NCBI GenBank assembly: GCA_030549775.1
Contig: CM060178.1
Coordinates: 73,067,152 to 73,131,151, forward strand
Reading direction: 5' to 3'
DNA: 64,000 nucleotides
Source: Tamarix chinensis
Taxonomy: Eukaryota; Streptophyta; Magnoliopsida; Caryophyllales; Tamaricaceae
Shown here in pieces: positions 23,474-35,394 of this stretch. The notes under the pieces are model-generated. The model saw only the letters and a program-made list of their open reading frames with translations. It searched no databases and was not told the DNA's origin. The position numbers and the translations under genes are program-made. Each line of letters begins with the position of its first letter. Position 1 is the stretch's first letter.

Positions 23474-24334
23474 CTAGAGCCAAAACCCGCACTTTGATAG
23501 CTTTGCATACAAATGATGTTCTTTTAATGTGCTTAAAATAGCGCGTAGATGTTTCTCGTGCTCCTTATTTCCCTGAGAATACATCAAAATATAATCAATA
23601 AATACCACCACGAATTGGTCAAGGAAAGGCCAGAATATTCTTGTCATCAGATCCATAAACACCGTATGAGCTTTTTTAAGTCCAAAGGGTATCACCATAA
23701 ATTCATAGTGCCTATATCTGGTCCGGAATGCCGTCTTCATAATATCAGCATCACTGATCCTTAATTGATGGTACCCGAACCTCAAATTGATCTTAGAGAA
23801 CACTGTAGCACTCTTTAGTTGATCAAACAGATCATCTATCCTCAGGAGTGGATAGCACTTCTTTACCGTCAATTGATTCAATCCCCGATAGTCAATGCAA
23901 AGATAGAGACTACCATCCTTATTCTTCATGAATAAAAGTTGCGCTCCCCATGGCATTACACTCGGTTGGATGTATCCGTGCTTTGAGAATTCCTCCAACT
24001 GGGCCTTCAACTCTTTTAATTCCATCGGTGCAATTCTGTAAGGTGCCTTGGAAATAGGTTCAGCTCCCGACACTAGCTCGATCATGAAGTTAATTTCCCA
24101 AACCGGTAGCAGGCCAGGTATTTCCTCTAAGAACACGTCTGGGAACTCTTTAACTATCGGAGTGTTGTCCAATGCTATTAAATCCTTGTTCAGCTCATAT
24201 ATGCTACATAAATATAGAGGATACCCCTTCTTGATCAAGGCATGTGGTGTAACTGCTGACACCACTTTAGTGGTCGGTTTGGGCTGAGTCTTCCAATATA
24301 AAACCTTAGTCCCCTTCGAGGCTCGCAAAATCAC
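23474..24334 (-). pseudogene. element A reverse transcriptase, catalytic Asp lost
   Basis: This is the longest open frame in the window (286 codons). It runs from the protease-RT linker ([15 protein letters not shown] near 24130) through [11 protein letters not shown] (23880) and [12 protein letters not shown] to the catalytic block [10 protein letters not shown] near 23570-23600. Chromovirus RTs have FIDDILVYS there, so the second catalytic Asp is Tyr and polymerase activity should be absent. [10 protein letters not shown] replaces the usual NAPxxFMxLMN block. The frame stays open only because damage here is substitutions rather than indels. It then breaks into the RNase H segment. Confidence 0.92.
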
Positions 24335-24670
24335 CTACTCCTGGGCACAATCGATAATCACTTTATACCTCCCTAACATTTCAATTCCTATAATCATGTC
24401 AAAGTCTTCTAGTTCCATTCCAACTAGATCTACAAGAAATTCTACCCCTCCTATATCTAAGGCCACGTCGGAAAATATCCGACTACACTCCATTTTATCA
24501 CTCGATGGAAGCATAATAGATAATTCTATACTAGAAGATGGTGACAATCCAGCTTTAGCAGCAAATGCAAAAGAATGAAAGATAATGTGGTGCCCGAATC
24601 AAATAGCACATATGCTGGTAATGAATAAATGGTTAATATACCGGTAACAACATCCAGTTGTTGGTCCGCC
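24335..24670 (-). pseudogene. element A protease, frameshifted
   Basis: The retropepsin-type aspartic protease cuts the gag-pol polyprotein. The active-site block VLFDSGTTLSFI lies at about 24575-24610, with the DSG codons at 24592-24600. A frameshift within the next 40 bases separates it from the downstream half, which reads SRIFSDVALDIGGVEFLVDL and MELEDFDMIIGIEMLGRY (24350-24480). The latter is the usual gypsy LxxFDVILGMDWL block with changes. A stop closes the second half before the RT frame. Confidence 0.85.
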
Positions 24671-25719
24671 TCAGCCTGATTGATAACATTCAGGTGCCCT
24701 TCTGATTGGCCTCCCTTCTGAGGATGTGGCCTAGATCCCTATGGTCTCCCCTATCCCTCTAGCTGAGGTACCAGGTGGAGTAGGAGCTCTCTGATGATAT
24801 TGCTGGTAGGCTTGCTGTTGGGGTATTAGTGCCCTCCCTGCTGGTAGGACTGGTTTTGACTCTACTGAAAATGTGGGGGCTTCCAACACTCTATCACCCT
24901 ATGCCCCAACTTCCCACAATTCTAGCAAGTCACCAACTTGCCGTTGCAGTCTCTACCTGGGTAGTTTCGGCTACACCAACTACAAACTGTGCCTCTCGGA
25001 GGCCCTTGGCTCCTATTGTTATCTCTTGGTGGTGGTCTCCTAGGCTCTCTAGTCCTAAGCTGGGTCCTACTCCCCGAACTATGTGCCTCGAGCTTCCTCT
25101 TCCCAAGGATAGAAGCCTGCTCGTGGACTAACGTGTCTGCCATGCAAGCACGCTCATATAGAGATGCTAAATCCATAGAGGGCACAACACCCATCATGCG
25201 GCAGATGATAAAGTTCAATCCCTGCTCAAATTGGAATACCACTGTGGACTCGCTGGCGGCGATCCTTGGAGCAAATTAGAGTAACTCTATAAACAAGGCG
25301 TAATACTGACGAACTGACAAGGGCCCCTGTATCAACTGCATAAATTCCTTAAGCTTATCCCTCTTGAGGCTCTCAAGATAGAACCTATCATAGATGGCAG
25401 TCTTAAATGCCTCCCACGTAGCTGGAGGATCCTCTCTGGTACAAAACCCCTCCCACCAGTTGTCTGCTACACCTCATAGAAAAAAGACTGTGATGCTAGG
25501 CCATTGGTTTGGTAGGCAGTCCATGGCCTCAAACGTACGGTCCAGATCTCGTATCCATTCTTCTAAGATGGTTGGATCTTCCTCCACTGAGTATATCAGA
25601 GGGCGATGTTCGGTAACCCTCCTCAGCTAGTCTTCCCTAGTGCCCTGAGACAGCTGGGTAAACTCTAAGAATGTAGTGAGTGCTTCTTCTAGATGGTTGA
25701 TTCTACCGTTGGCTGCCAT
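24671..25719 (-). pseudogene. gag: element A gag, broken
   Basis: This is the structural polyprotein. The ATG at 25717-25719 opens MAANGRINHLEEALTTFLEF and is chosen because it is the first ATG after the primer binding site leading into capsid sequence. A TAG stop occurs about 32 codons in, near 25625. Capsid wording follows: EEWIRDLDRTFEAM, TWEAFKTAIYDRF and YYALFIELL, then a stop. Near 24930-24990 the two Tekay-type knuckles appear: CSWCSRNYPGRDC, then C-stop-NCGKLGHRVIEC, where a TAG replaces a residue inside the CCHC motif. It ends in the Gln-rich QYHQRAPT-like linker. It is not translatable as one protein. Confidence 0.85.
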
Positions 25720-25958
25720 TTTGCTGCAACAAAGAGAACATCTTCAGAAGTGAACCCACTGGTTCGAGATTACTTTAACACCATTTTCTATTTCTAAAGA
25801 AAAACCCTAATCTACCCTAGTACTCCTCACTATGGTCGGGCTCCAAAAATTTTAAAACCAAATGATTTTAGTTTAAGTGGGAAATACTTTTAAAACATAG
25901 TCAAGACTTCCAAAATCAACTTTATTTTCAAAAACGAGCGTGGTTAACAAGACTCACA

Positions 25959-25970
25959 GCTCTAATACCA
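25959..25970 (-). promoter_or_regulatory. primer binding site, initiator Met tRNA (element A)
   Basis: The minus strand reads TGGTATTAGAGC, one base from TGGTATCAGAGC. It lies three bases from the 5' LTR edge at 25974. Confidence 0.9.
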
Positions 25971-25973
25971 ACT

Positions 25974-28556
25974 TGTATACCCCTAAAAATTACACATTTT
26001 TTTAGAAAAGTAATACTCATGAATTAAAATCATAAATTTCTAGGGATGTTACCGCCACACTTAGTACCAGATTAGTTTACTCCTACCGTTAGGGTACCAA
26101 GTTCTAAGGCTAAGAAGATACTGTTAATAACACCATAAAAGTACAAATTTTTAAAAATGAGAATCAGAGTACACGTAAGTCTTACATAATTCAAAATACC
26201 AGCTATTGTTTTTTCTAGGTAATAACTAAATAATGTTAGTAAAATTGTTCTGACAATTCAAACATAATAAAAGATAACATCAGCCATAAATTAAAAAGGA
26301 AATCAGCCACGTCTCTCTAGAAATCGATTCAGCTCAGCTATCACTCTGCCCCTCTTGATGTCCCATAGACATCGATAACATCAAAGTAGGTCTATCCTAC
26401 CTTCTATAGATCAGATGGGCCTTTTGCTCGTGGAAATCAGTAGCACCCATAAAATGGGTGATCAGTACGCTACTTAATGAGTAAAGTAACTAAGTACTAA
26501 GGCCAGCATACATATTTCACATAACCAATAATATAACGATAAAGACATAAAAACTCAATCATATTAGTACACATAAATGTTGAGGTGAGATTCTAGGACT
26601 CAATACAAATCAAATTATTTATTTCATCAAGCCTTTATCGAATCCATTTCCACACCACTTTCTTTGTCAAGTCCATATAAGTATGGGAACCCCACTATTT
26701 TTTTCGGTGGATCGGTCTCCAAGGCAATTTGGCTCCTGGCCACTTTTATAGCCGATGGATCAATCACTTAGGGTACATACCCTACCACTATTATATGCCG
26801 ATGGATCGGTTTGGCCCCTTATTATACGGTGTTCCACTGTAAGTAATTAGTATCTTCTTATATCTTAACAACATATATGGTTTGGTTTGTTGAGCTCGGA
26901 ATCCTCCACTATTTTAACCAGTGGATCGGTCACTAGGGTAACATACCCTACCACTATTAAGCCGGTGGATCGGTCTCAAGGCTACCATAGTACCTGACCA
27001 CTATTATGTCGGTGGATCGGTCTGGGCCTAGCTCAACATCTTCCACTTTACGTATTTAATAAGTTAAGTATCTTATTTAGATGTTCATTTCTAGACATGC
27101 AAATTAGGTTTCTATCATGCTTACTCTTGAACTCAAGTTAACCACTTCAACCCTAGTTAATCATCCCATCATACTTAATCATGACATACCCTAATATCCC
27201 TACAAACCCTAGCTACCATGCAAACCCTAACTCCACGTAAACCACACTCTCATGCAAACCCTAGTTCCCATGCAAACCCTAGCTCCACGTGACCTACGCT
27301 TTCATGTAGACCCTAGCTCCTATGCAAAACCTAGCTCCACATGACCTACGCTTTCATGCAAATCTTAACTCTAATGCAAACCCTAACTCCACGTAGACAC
27401 ACTTCCATGCAAACCCAAATCCACATGCTAACCTAGCTTCACGTAGACCACACTTCCATACAACCCCAATTCATAAGCAAACACTAGCTCCACATATACC
27501 ACACTTCCATACAAACCCTAATTCATAAGCAACCCTAAATCCACGTAGACATGCTTCCATGCAAACACTAAGATCATGCCATTTCATGGAAAACCCTAGC
27601 ATCATGTCATTTCATGCAAACCCTAACACTATGCCACTTCATGCAAAACCCTAACGTCATGCCATTTCGTGCAAACCCTAACACCATGCCATTTCATGCA
27701 ACACCCTAACACTACATTGTTACACTCCCCATCATTAGTTTACAACCCTAATATGCATGTCTTAATGCCACATCATACAATAATAATAAGATAAACATGC
27801 ACATAATCTTCATGCCATGATTTATTTATACCAACATACTTCAATTCTATCATCATGCCATATACAAAATAATTAATAATAATAAACATAGTATACATGG
27901 CATATGAATCACATAATGCATATAAAGATACAAATGGCTTTAGTAAACCCTTGCCTAAAACGACACTGGTCTTGGTGCACGCTCCTACTCCACTTGAGGG
28001 ATTTGACTGGGTTCACCTATTATATAAAAGTATATAATAATTAGGATCCCTTATAAAATTATATTATTCTCTAACTTATTCTAAGATTTAGTTTTTTATT
28101 AAAATAATATTATACAATAATTAACTATACAAAATATTACTTAAAAATACAAATAAATTATTATTTCCATCCGGAAAGCCCTGTCACCAAAATAGTATTA
28201 GTAATAGTAGTAATAATAATGATAATAGTAATAAAAATAATAAAAGTAAAAAATTATTAATATTACTATTATTAGTTAAAATATTAATATTAATAATACC
28301 ATAAATCTTAAAATTACAAGGTGGATTTCAAAACCACCCCATTTAATAATAATACTATTCGAAAATGTAATAATGATATTAATATTATATATATACTTAT
28401 AATGTAAAAGTTAGTTTAGATAATAATAATAATATAATTAGTAATAATGTTAAAAAATATTAATAATAGTAAAAAAATTAAAGGTGCGAGGCTTAATTAA
28501 AATTTTAGGTTTCTACCACTCCTAAAATTATTACAATATTAAATAAATAATTACAC

Positions 28557-28630
<74 letters not shown>

Positions 28631-30363
28631 GTAAACATGTAATAATTCCACTAAATAACCAAAATTTGAGAATAATAATTTATCTAACTTAAGAATAGTC
28701 CCAAACCTGTCAACAAAATTTATCGATTAGGATACAATTGATAAAAATAATAATAATTCAAATTAAAATTGAATTAACATTAAAAATTAGGATAAAAGCA
28801 GAATAATTATCAAGAAATTGATAAGAAGTGTTGAAAAGGTCTAAGGTTTCACCTTGAGTTGGAGGGGATGGCTGGCACCAACTGTGGTTCCCGGAAGTGG
28901 CCGGAAAAGTGATCTAAGAGAGGTGAAAATGAAGAAAAAGAGGGTAGGGGAAAGGATAAAAATAAAATAAGTTTATGGGTCGGTGGAGGAGACTTAGCAG
29001 GAGATATTGGGTGGTTTAGAGTGTGGGAGAAGTGGCAGATATGGTGGTGGACGGTGTTTTAAGTTTTCAGGGTGAAAATTCTGGCAAGATGAGCAACAAA
29101 CATTGTCCTATTATGGAGGCCCGTGCGAGGAGAATCAAAGGATGTAGATGGTTTAGTTAGCTAAAGGGAGTTGCACGGAATATTTTGGGAGGGAGAGGTG
29201 GTGTCAAGGTTGGCTAACGGCAGAGGAAATCGTGTCTAAAGGGACGATGGCACATAGACTACTGCTTATGGTTTTGCGGCAAGAATTCTCTAAATCAGGC
29301 CAAATGAGGGGTATTTAGAGTGGTGGAGGGCAGGCTCGACTACTAGATGTTACTTGAAAGTCAAAGCCGGTGAGAAATGGGACAGTTATAAGGTTGATCG
29401 GGTGGCTTAAATTTCAAAATTTTCCCGACCATCACGAGGGAAATTGGGAGCAACGTGGGGAGAAAAAGGGAAATGGGGCATTTCAAATTAGAATGTGCAT
29501 AGAGAGGACGAGAAAGGGTGGGAGAAATGCCGATCATGACACGTGTGGCCGGCGGCGCCATTTTCAGGGGGTGGAGGTTGAGTGTTGTAGGTATGGCATT
29601 AGATGAAGAGGAAGAAGAAGATGGGGTGGGCTAACCGGCGATTCAGGGGATAAAAGAAGGAAAAGAAAAGAAGGGGACCGGGCGGTCGGGCAGTAAAGGC
29701 TAAAAAATAAATGGTCGACACGCGTTCAGTGGGTAAAAAATGGTGAAACGCGGCGTGAAGTTAAATGAAGAACTTCTTAGCTACGAGAAAGAAATGACCC
29801 ACGCCCAAGGAGGGAAGGAAAAAAATTGGGCCGCACCAGGCCCAAGTCGGGGGAAAAAAAAGAAAAGAAGAAGAAGGAAAAGAAAGAAAAAGAAAGAAAA
29901 AGGAAGAAAGAAAAGGAAAAAGGAAAAAAGGAGAAGACGAAATAGGAAGGTTGGGTTAAATAATTTAATTAAAATATTTGGGATGTCTAAAAATAATAAT
30001 ATTTAAATCACTTTTTAGTCTAAATTAGGATTTTTAAAAGATTTTTAAAAATTTCCATTTTAAATTAGTAAATCACTCTAATTTTAATAAATTTAATTAT
30101 TTATAATATTAACATTAATTTGAAACTATTTCCTCATTCTTAATTTAAATAAAAGAATTTATTTAAATAAATTATCAAATTAAAACCTTTAATTAGTTAA
30201 TATACCCAAATTTCCTCTAATTAACATATTTATAAAATTCCTTATTAATTTGCCCTATTATATTTTCTTTTATTTCTGGAAAAATAATTTATTAATTTAA
30301 TTTTTTTGATAAAACCTTATTTAATTATAATCTTTAAAATTAGAAATTTTTCGGGGCATTTCA
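25974..30363 (-). repeat. 5' LTR of element A
   Basis: This 4390-bp LTR begins TGTATACCCC on the plus strand and ends TCGGGGCATTTCA, so on the element strand it is TGAAATGCCCCG to GGGGTATACA. It is longer than the 3' LTR mainly through an expanded AAT tract (28558-28630) and an extra segment near 29640-29710. Its block order is the same as in 16789-21124. Confidence 0.92.
28558..28630. repeat. (AAT)n microsatellite in 5' LTR of A
   Basis: About 24 uninterrupted AAT units. The matching place in the 3' LTR (19381-19430) is much shorter and interrupted, so the tract expanded after insertion. Confidence 0.95.
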
Positions 30364-30368
30364 TAAGT

Positions 30369-30760
30369 AGGTATAGGTAGTTGTTTATATAACCCTTTGT
30401 GAAAGACACTCTTGCTCCTTTGATATATAGCACACCTAACAACCATGGCTTGTACTCTTTTTTGCATTCTCGGCCAATAGAAATGTTCTTGCGACAACTT
30501 CAAAGTATTATGAATTCTAAAGTGTCCTACAATTCATCCTTCATGCACCTCTTTGATTAGCTAGTCTTGAACTAAAGTCTTTGACAAACATAATTTGTTG
30601 TGTTTGAATAAGAACCCATCTTGAATAATATAAGCTCCAAAACTCCCTTGTTTCTTGCACTCTTCAAAGATCATAGCAAAATCATCATCCATGGTATATT
30701 GACTCTTCAACATCTCAAACCCCAAAAGCTTTGTATCCATCATGGTAAATACCATGGTCC
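30369..30760 (-). pseudogene. element B RNase H-integrase linker and integrase zinc-binding domain
   Basis: This is the N-terminal part of integrase, cut by the insertion of element A. The minus strand reads the spacer LGFEMLKSQYTMDDDFAMIF and AYIIQDGFLFKHNKLCL (30580-30720). Then come KLSQEHFYWPRMQKRVQAMV and CAIYQRSKSVFHKGLY (30380-30500), the usual zinc-binding block ending in the Cys pair (here RCAIYQ with the second Cys changed). The reading stops at LPIPT, exactly where TAAGT and LTR A begin. The core resumes at 16788 on the other side of A. Confidence 0.82.
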
Positions 30761-31320
30761 TCCTCGATAATGCATGCACTATGACATTTTCTTTACCATC
30801 CACATGTCCTATAAAGAACACAAATGTCTGCAAGAAGCTTATCCACTTAGGATGTATTAGACTCACCTTCTTTTAATTATGCAAATACTTCAAACTCTCA
30901 TGATCTAAATGAATTAAGAAAGGCTTGGTTCTCAAGTAATGACTGTATGTCTCGAAACAACATACTATAGCATATAACTCTTTATCGTTGGTTGAATAGT
31001 TGACTCTTGCGCCATTAAACTTCTCACTAAAGAAAGCAATAACCTTCCTTTCTTGTGAAAGAAAACCCATAATGCCTATACAACTCGCATCATATATTAC
31101 TTCAAATAATTTATCAAAACAAGGTAAAGATAATACTAGTACATTTGAGAGCTTTGTCTTTAAGTCTTCAAAAGCCCTTGTTACTTGATCATTCCAATGG
31201 AACTCCCCTTTCTTCATTAACTATGTGATAGGTGCTTTAATGATGGAGAAGTCTTTGATGAACCTCCTCTATAATGAGGCCAGCCCATGGAAACTTCAAA
31301 CTTCATGGAAATTAGTAGGA
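30761..31320 (-). pseudogene. element B RNase H
   Basis: On the minus strand the connection HEV-stop-SFHGLASL (about 31260-31310) and RRFIKDFSIIKAPIT are followed by [20 protein letters not shown] and [16 protein letters not shown], where the usual CDAS keeps its Asp. [20 protein letters not shown] and [20 protein letters not shown] come next, then WISFLQTFVFFIGHVDGKEN. Domain order and wording are standard for gypsy RNase H. Stops near 31290, 31225 and 30870 break the frame. Confidence 0.85.
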
Positions 31321-33336
31321 ATATGATAACTTCATATATGATAACAGAAACTTCATGTTACGATTGTATTAATTAGAATACTTCATTTTGTTATATTTGA
31401 AGGCACCTTATCTAGAAGCGGATGGTCCGGTTAGTCTGAGTTTCCTTATTACCTACATTACCAAAAATCAAGAACATGAAGACAAGATGGCTGTTATGAA
31501 ATGCCCCGAAAATTTCTAAATTTCTAAATTATATTTAAATGAGTTTTTATTAGAAAAATTATTTAAATAAATTATTTTTAATAAAATAAAAGGATATTTA
31601 ACTAGGGAAATTCAAGAAGAAATTTATAGTATTTTTATTAGAAGAGAATTTGGGTATTTTAGCTAATTAAGCATTTTATTTTAAAAATTAATTAAATAAA
31701 TTATTTTATTTAAAATAAGAATGAGAAATAGTTTTAAATTAATAATAATTTTATAAATAATTTAATTGGAGAAATATAGTGTGTTTTGCGAATTAAAATG
31801 AAAATTATGGAAAATCTTTTTTTAAAAAATCCTAATTTAGCTTAAAAAGGGATTTAAATATTATTTAATTTAAATACTATTATTTTTAAACATCCCAAAT
31901 ATTTTAATTAATTTAAATACCCAATATAATTATTTTCTTTTTCCCCTCTTCCTTTTTTCCTTCTTTTTCTTTCTTCTTCTTTTCTTTTTATTTTTCTTCT
32001 CCACTCGAACTGGGCCAGCTCGCGGCCCAGTTTCTCTTCTTCCTTCCCTCGGCCCAGCCCGCGCCTGCGCAACGTCCTCCTTCCGCCCGTGCCACACCGC
32101 GTTTTGACCCATTTTTATCTGAAACTCTGCCACCTCCGAGAACCACCGCCGGTGCCACCTTCATCCTCCAACTCAAGGTGAAACCCTAGAACTTTTAAAT
32201 ACTTACTTTCGATTTATTGATAATTATTATGCTTTTATTCTAATTTTTAATGCTAATTCGAGTTTAATTATTATTATTATAATTATTATTATTGTTGTTA
32301 TCAATTGTATTTTAATTTCTAAATTTGGTTGACAGGTCTGGGAGTATTATTGAGTAAGATAAATTATTATTCTCGAATTTTGCCTATTTAATATACTTAT
32401 TACATGTTTAATAATATTATTAATAATATAATTAATATTATTATTGTTAGTATAATTAGTTATTTAATACTGCAATTATTTCAGGAGAATTAGAAACCTA
32501 AAATTTTAATTAAGTCTCGTAGCTTTGCCTTTTATTATTATTTTTAGCATTTTTAACATTATTAATAATTATCTTATTATTATTAACCATATTAACTTTA
32601 TATAATAAGTATATGTATAATATTAATATCTTTTTACATTTCAAATAGTATTATCATTAAATGGGGAGGTTTCGAAATCCACTTTGTAAATTTAAGGATT
32701 AGATTATTATTATTATTAAGTTTTCTATCAATATTACTACTATTAGTAATAATTTGTTATTATTAAAATTATTATTATAATAAATATTATTATTATTATT
32801 ACCTTTAATAACTTTATTTCGGTAAAGGGTAGAAACCCTTATATCACCTTTTTACTTTAAATTATAATAGTATGTATTAATGTTTTAGTGGTTTTGGGCA
32901 TAATTAATTAAGAATCAAGACTTAAGATAAATTAGAAACTAATAGTAGTATAGGAAGGAAGCTAATCCTAGTATTTCTCCCCCATAATAGGTGAGCCCAG
33001 TCAAACCCCTCAAGTGGAATAGGACCGTGCTCCAAGACCGGTGTCGTTTTAGGTAAGGAGTGCTAAGGCCTTTTATGTGCTTATGTGTATTATGTGTTTC
33101 GCATGTTATGTATCTATGTTTATTATAATTAAATATTTTATATGTGGTATGACTTGGAGTTGAAGTATGTTGTGCATGGTATGTGTATTAATTATGTATG
33201 ATGATATGTGTTGTGTATGTGAGGAAGTCGATGTGGTTTGTGTGAGAGGAAGGATGAAAAAGGAGGATGGGGAAAGAAGTTGACTAAGGGAAGTGAGTTG
33301 ACCTAATTTTATGGTTTTATAAGGAATAATCTAGTT

Positions 33337-34050
33337 TATGATGCTATTTGGGAGAATTTAATCTATGATATTATATGGGAGAATTTAATTTATGATTGAT
33401 TGGGAGAATTAAATTATGGTTTGTTTGGGAGAATTTAGTTTATGATGTTATTTGGGAGAATGTAATTTATAATATTATATGGGAGAATTTAATTTATGAT
33501 TTGATTGGGAGAGTTAATTTATAATTTGTTTGGGAGAATTTAGTTTATGATGTTATTTGGGAGAATGTAATTTATAATATTATATGGGAGAATTTAATTT
33601 ATGATTGATTGGGAGAATTAAATTATGGTTTGTTTGGGAGATATTTAGTTTATGATGTTATTTGGGAGAATGTAATTTATAATATTATATGGGAGAATTT
33701 AAGTTATGATTTGATTGGGAGAGTTAATTTATAATTTGTTTGGGAGAATTTATTTTATGATGTTATTTGGGAGAATGTAATTTATAATATTATATGGGAG
33801 AATTGAAGTTATGATTTGATTGGGAGAGTTAATTTATAATTTGTTTGGGAGAATCTAATTCATGATGTTATTTGGGAGAATGTAATTTATAATATTATAT
33901 GGGAGAATTGAAGTTATGATTTGATTGGGAGAGTTAATTTATAATTTGTTTGGGAGAATCTAATTCATGATGTTATTTGGGAAAATGTAATTTATGATAT
34001 TATATGGGGGAATCTAATTTATGACTTGCTTGGGGGAAATTCAATTTATA
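33337..34050 (+). repeat. 105-bp higher-order tandem repeat in solo LTR D
   Basis: The phrase (T/C)ATGATGTTA recurs at 33441, 33546, 33651, 33756, 33861 and 33966, exactly 105 bases apart each time, with a diverged first copy at 33337. Each unit is made of four subunits of about 26 bases, each starting near GGGAGAAT/GGGAGAGT followed by TTAATTTATGAT variants. The array decays into GGAAGAATCT units after 34050. Confidence 0.92.
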
Positions 34051-34784
34051 CTTTTCCTTGGGAGATTCTAATTTATGATTTATGTGGAAGAATCTGTATG
34101 GCTTGAATTTAGGGTTTGGTATGGAAGAATCTTTATGGTTTGAATTTAGGGTTTGGTATGGGTGAATCTTTTGTTTTGGTTGGATCGAATTTATGGTTTT
34201 GTATAACGGAATCTAGCGTTTACCTGGTGGTATTAATGGTTGTATGTTGGTATTAGGGTTTGTATGATGATATTAAGGTTTGTATGGTGGTAATTATAGT
34301 TGTATGGTGGTATTAGGATTTACATGGCGATATTGATGGTTGAATGGCGGTATTAGTGTTTGCATGGTTGAATTTAAAGTCTCACGTGGAAATTTAGGGT
34401 TTGCATGAAAACGGTTCGAAGGTTTGCATGGGAGATTAATGTCTGCATGGGTATTAAATTTACGTATGGAAAGTTAATTTGGGATGTAAGGAATGTAATG
34501 TAAGTGTTGTTTGGGTGTTTGAGCACTTGGGATGAAAAATAGCACGTGGGGCAAATTAAGTGTATGGAGGAGACTAAATTATGATTTGTGGGGGTCAATT
34601 AGGGTATGTGGTGTTTGATTAGGGTCTTTGTGTTATCATGTGTATATGGTGATTTAGTGTAATTATGATTGTCAAATTTTATGATTTGTTATGTATGATG
34701 ATTTATGCATGTCTAGAATGAAAGCCTCTGAATAAGATACTTAAGACACTAATCACTTAAAGGGGAAGATTGTTGAGCCGGGTC

Positions 34785-35165
34785 CAGACCGATCCACCGG
34801 TCAGAAATAGTGGTTAGGGTTTTACCCTATGTACGACCGATCCACCGGTTAAAATAGTGGTTAGGGTTTTACCCTATTGTGACCGATCCACCGGTAATAA
34901 TAGTTGTCAGGCTTTGTACCTGTGCGTTTCTGGCCCACCGGCAATAATAGTGGGGTGACTCGAGCTCAATAAAAACAAACCAGAATTACAAACGTTTAAA
35001 AGATACTAATTACTTAAAGTGGAACACCATGTGAGCAGGAACCAGACCGATCCACCGGTCAGGAATAGTGGTGTGGACTATGTCCCGCAAATGACCGATC
35101 CACCAGCGAATAATAGTGGTGTGGACTTTGTCCCGCAAGTGACCGGCCCACCGGCAATAATAGTG
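34785..35165 (+). repeat. GATCCACCGG module array in solo LTR D
   Basis: GACCGATCCACCGGT or a close variant occurs at about 34788, 34847, 34881, 35046 and 35092, with CGGCCCACCGG at 35142. Each is followed by 'aataatagtgg'. Spacing varies from about 34 to 165 bases. It is the inverse of the TGGATCGGTC array in the LTRs of A. Confidence 0.8.
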
Positions 35166-35373
35166 GGGTGTTCCTGTACTTACATGGATTTGATAAAAAG
35201 CATGGTGTGTATCGACTTCTGATAAAGGATTAATTAAGTATTAATTTAGATTATTCATGGGCCTTGGTACGTACTTTTACATGGTTGATCATATGCATTT
35301 ATGATTGTGTTCTTCTATTTTTCTGCATGGCTTATGTGTTTATGTGTTGGCCTTAGTGATCAAGTCACCTTAC

Positions 35374-35394
35374 TCAGTACTGGACCCGTACTGA
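35374..35394. other. conserved dyad TCAGTAC-n7-GTACTGA in LTR D
   Basis: The arms are identical to those of the dyad at 17281-17299 and the centre is different (TGGACCC). It lies at the matching place in the LTR, between the module array and the terminal block. Confidence 0.7.

Larger units (their letters stand above)
16789..30363 (-). mobile_element. element A: Tekay/Del-like chromovirus with 4.3-4.4-kb LTRs
   Basis: This is a structurally complete but inactive LTR retrotransposon of 13.6 kb. LTRs at 16789-21124 and 25974-30363 flank a 4.85-kb internal region. The flanking pentamers are identical (TAAGT at 16784-16788 and 30364-30368). A primer binding site (25959-25970), a polypurine tract (21131-21143) and gag-protease-RT-RNase H-integrase-chromodomain order are all present on the minus strand. 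Very long LTRs, a chromodomain and a short internal region fit the Tekay (Del) lineage. LTRs differ at about 7 of 165 positions in a stretch aligned by eye (17975-18140 against 27160-27325). All protein domains carry stops, frameshifts or lost catalytic residues. It sits inside the integrase gene of element B. Confidence 0.92.

Noticed and set aside
33337..34050. Regular repeats resembling a CRISPR array
   Set aside because: The units are contiguous tandem copies without unique spacers, in a eukaryotic LTR.
35019..35222. 67-codon frame with repeated TDPPxxNSGVDxVPQ units
   Set aside because: It simply translates the GATCCACCGG module array of LTR D. The repeat is a DNA-level feature and there is no evidence of a peptide.
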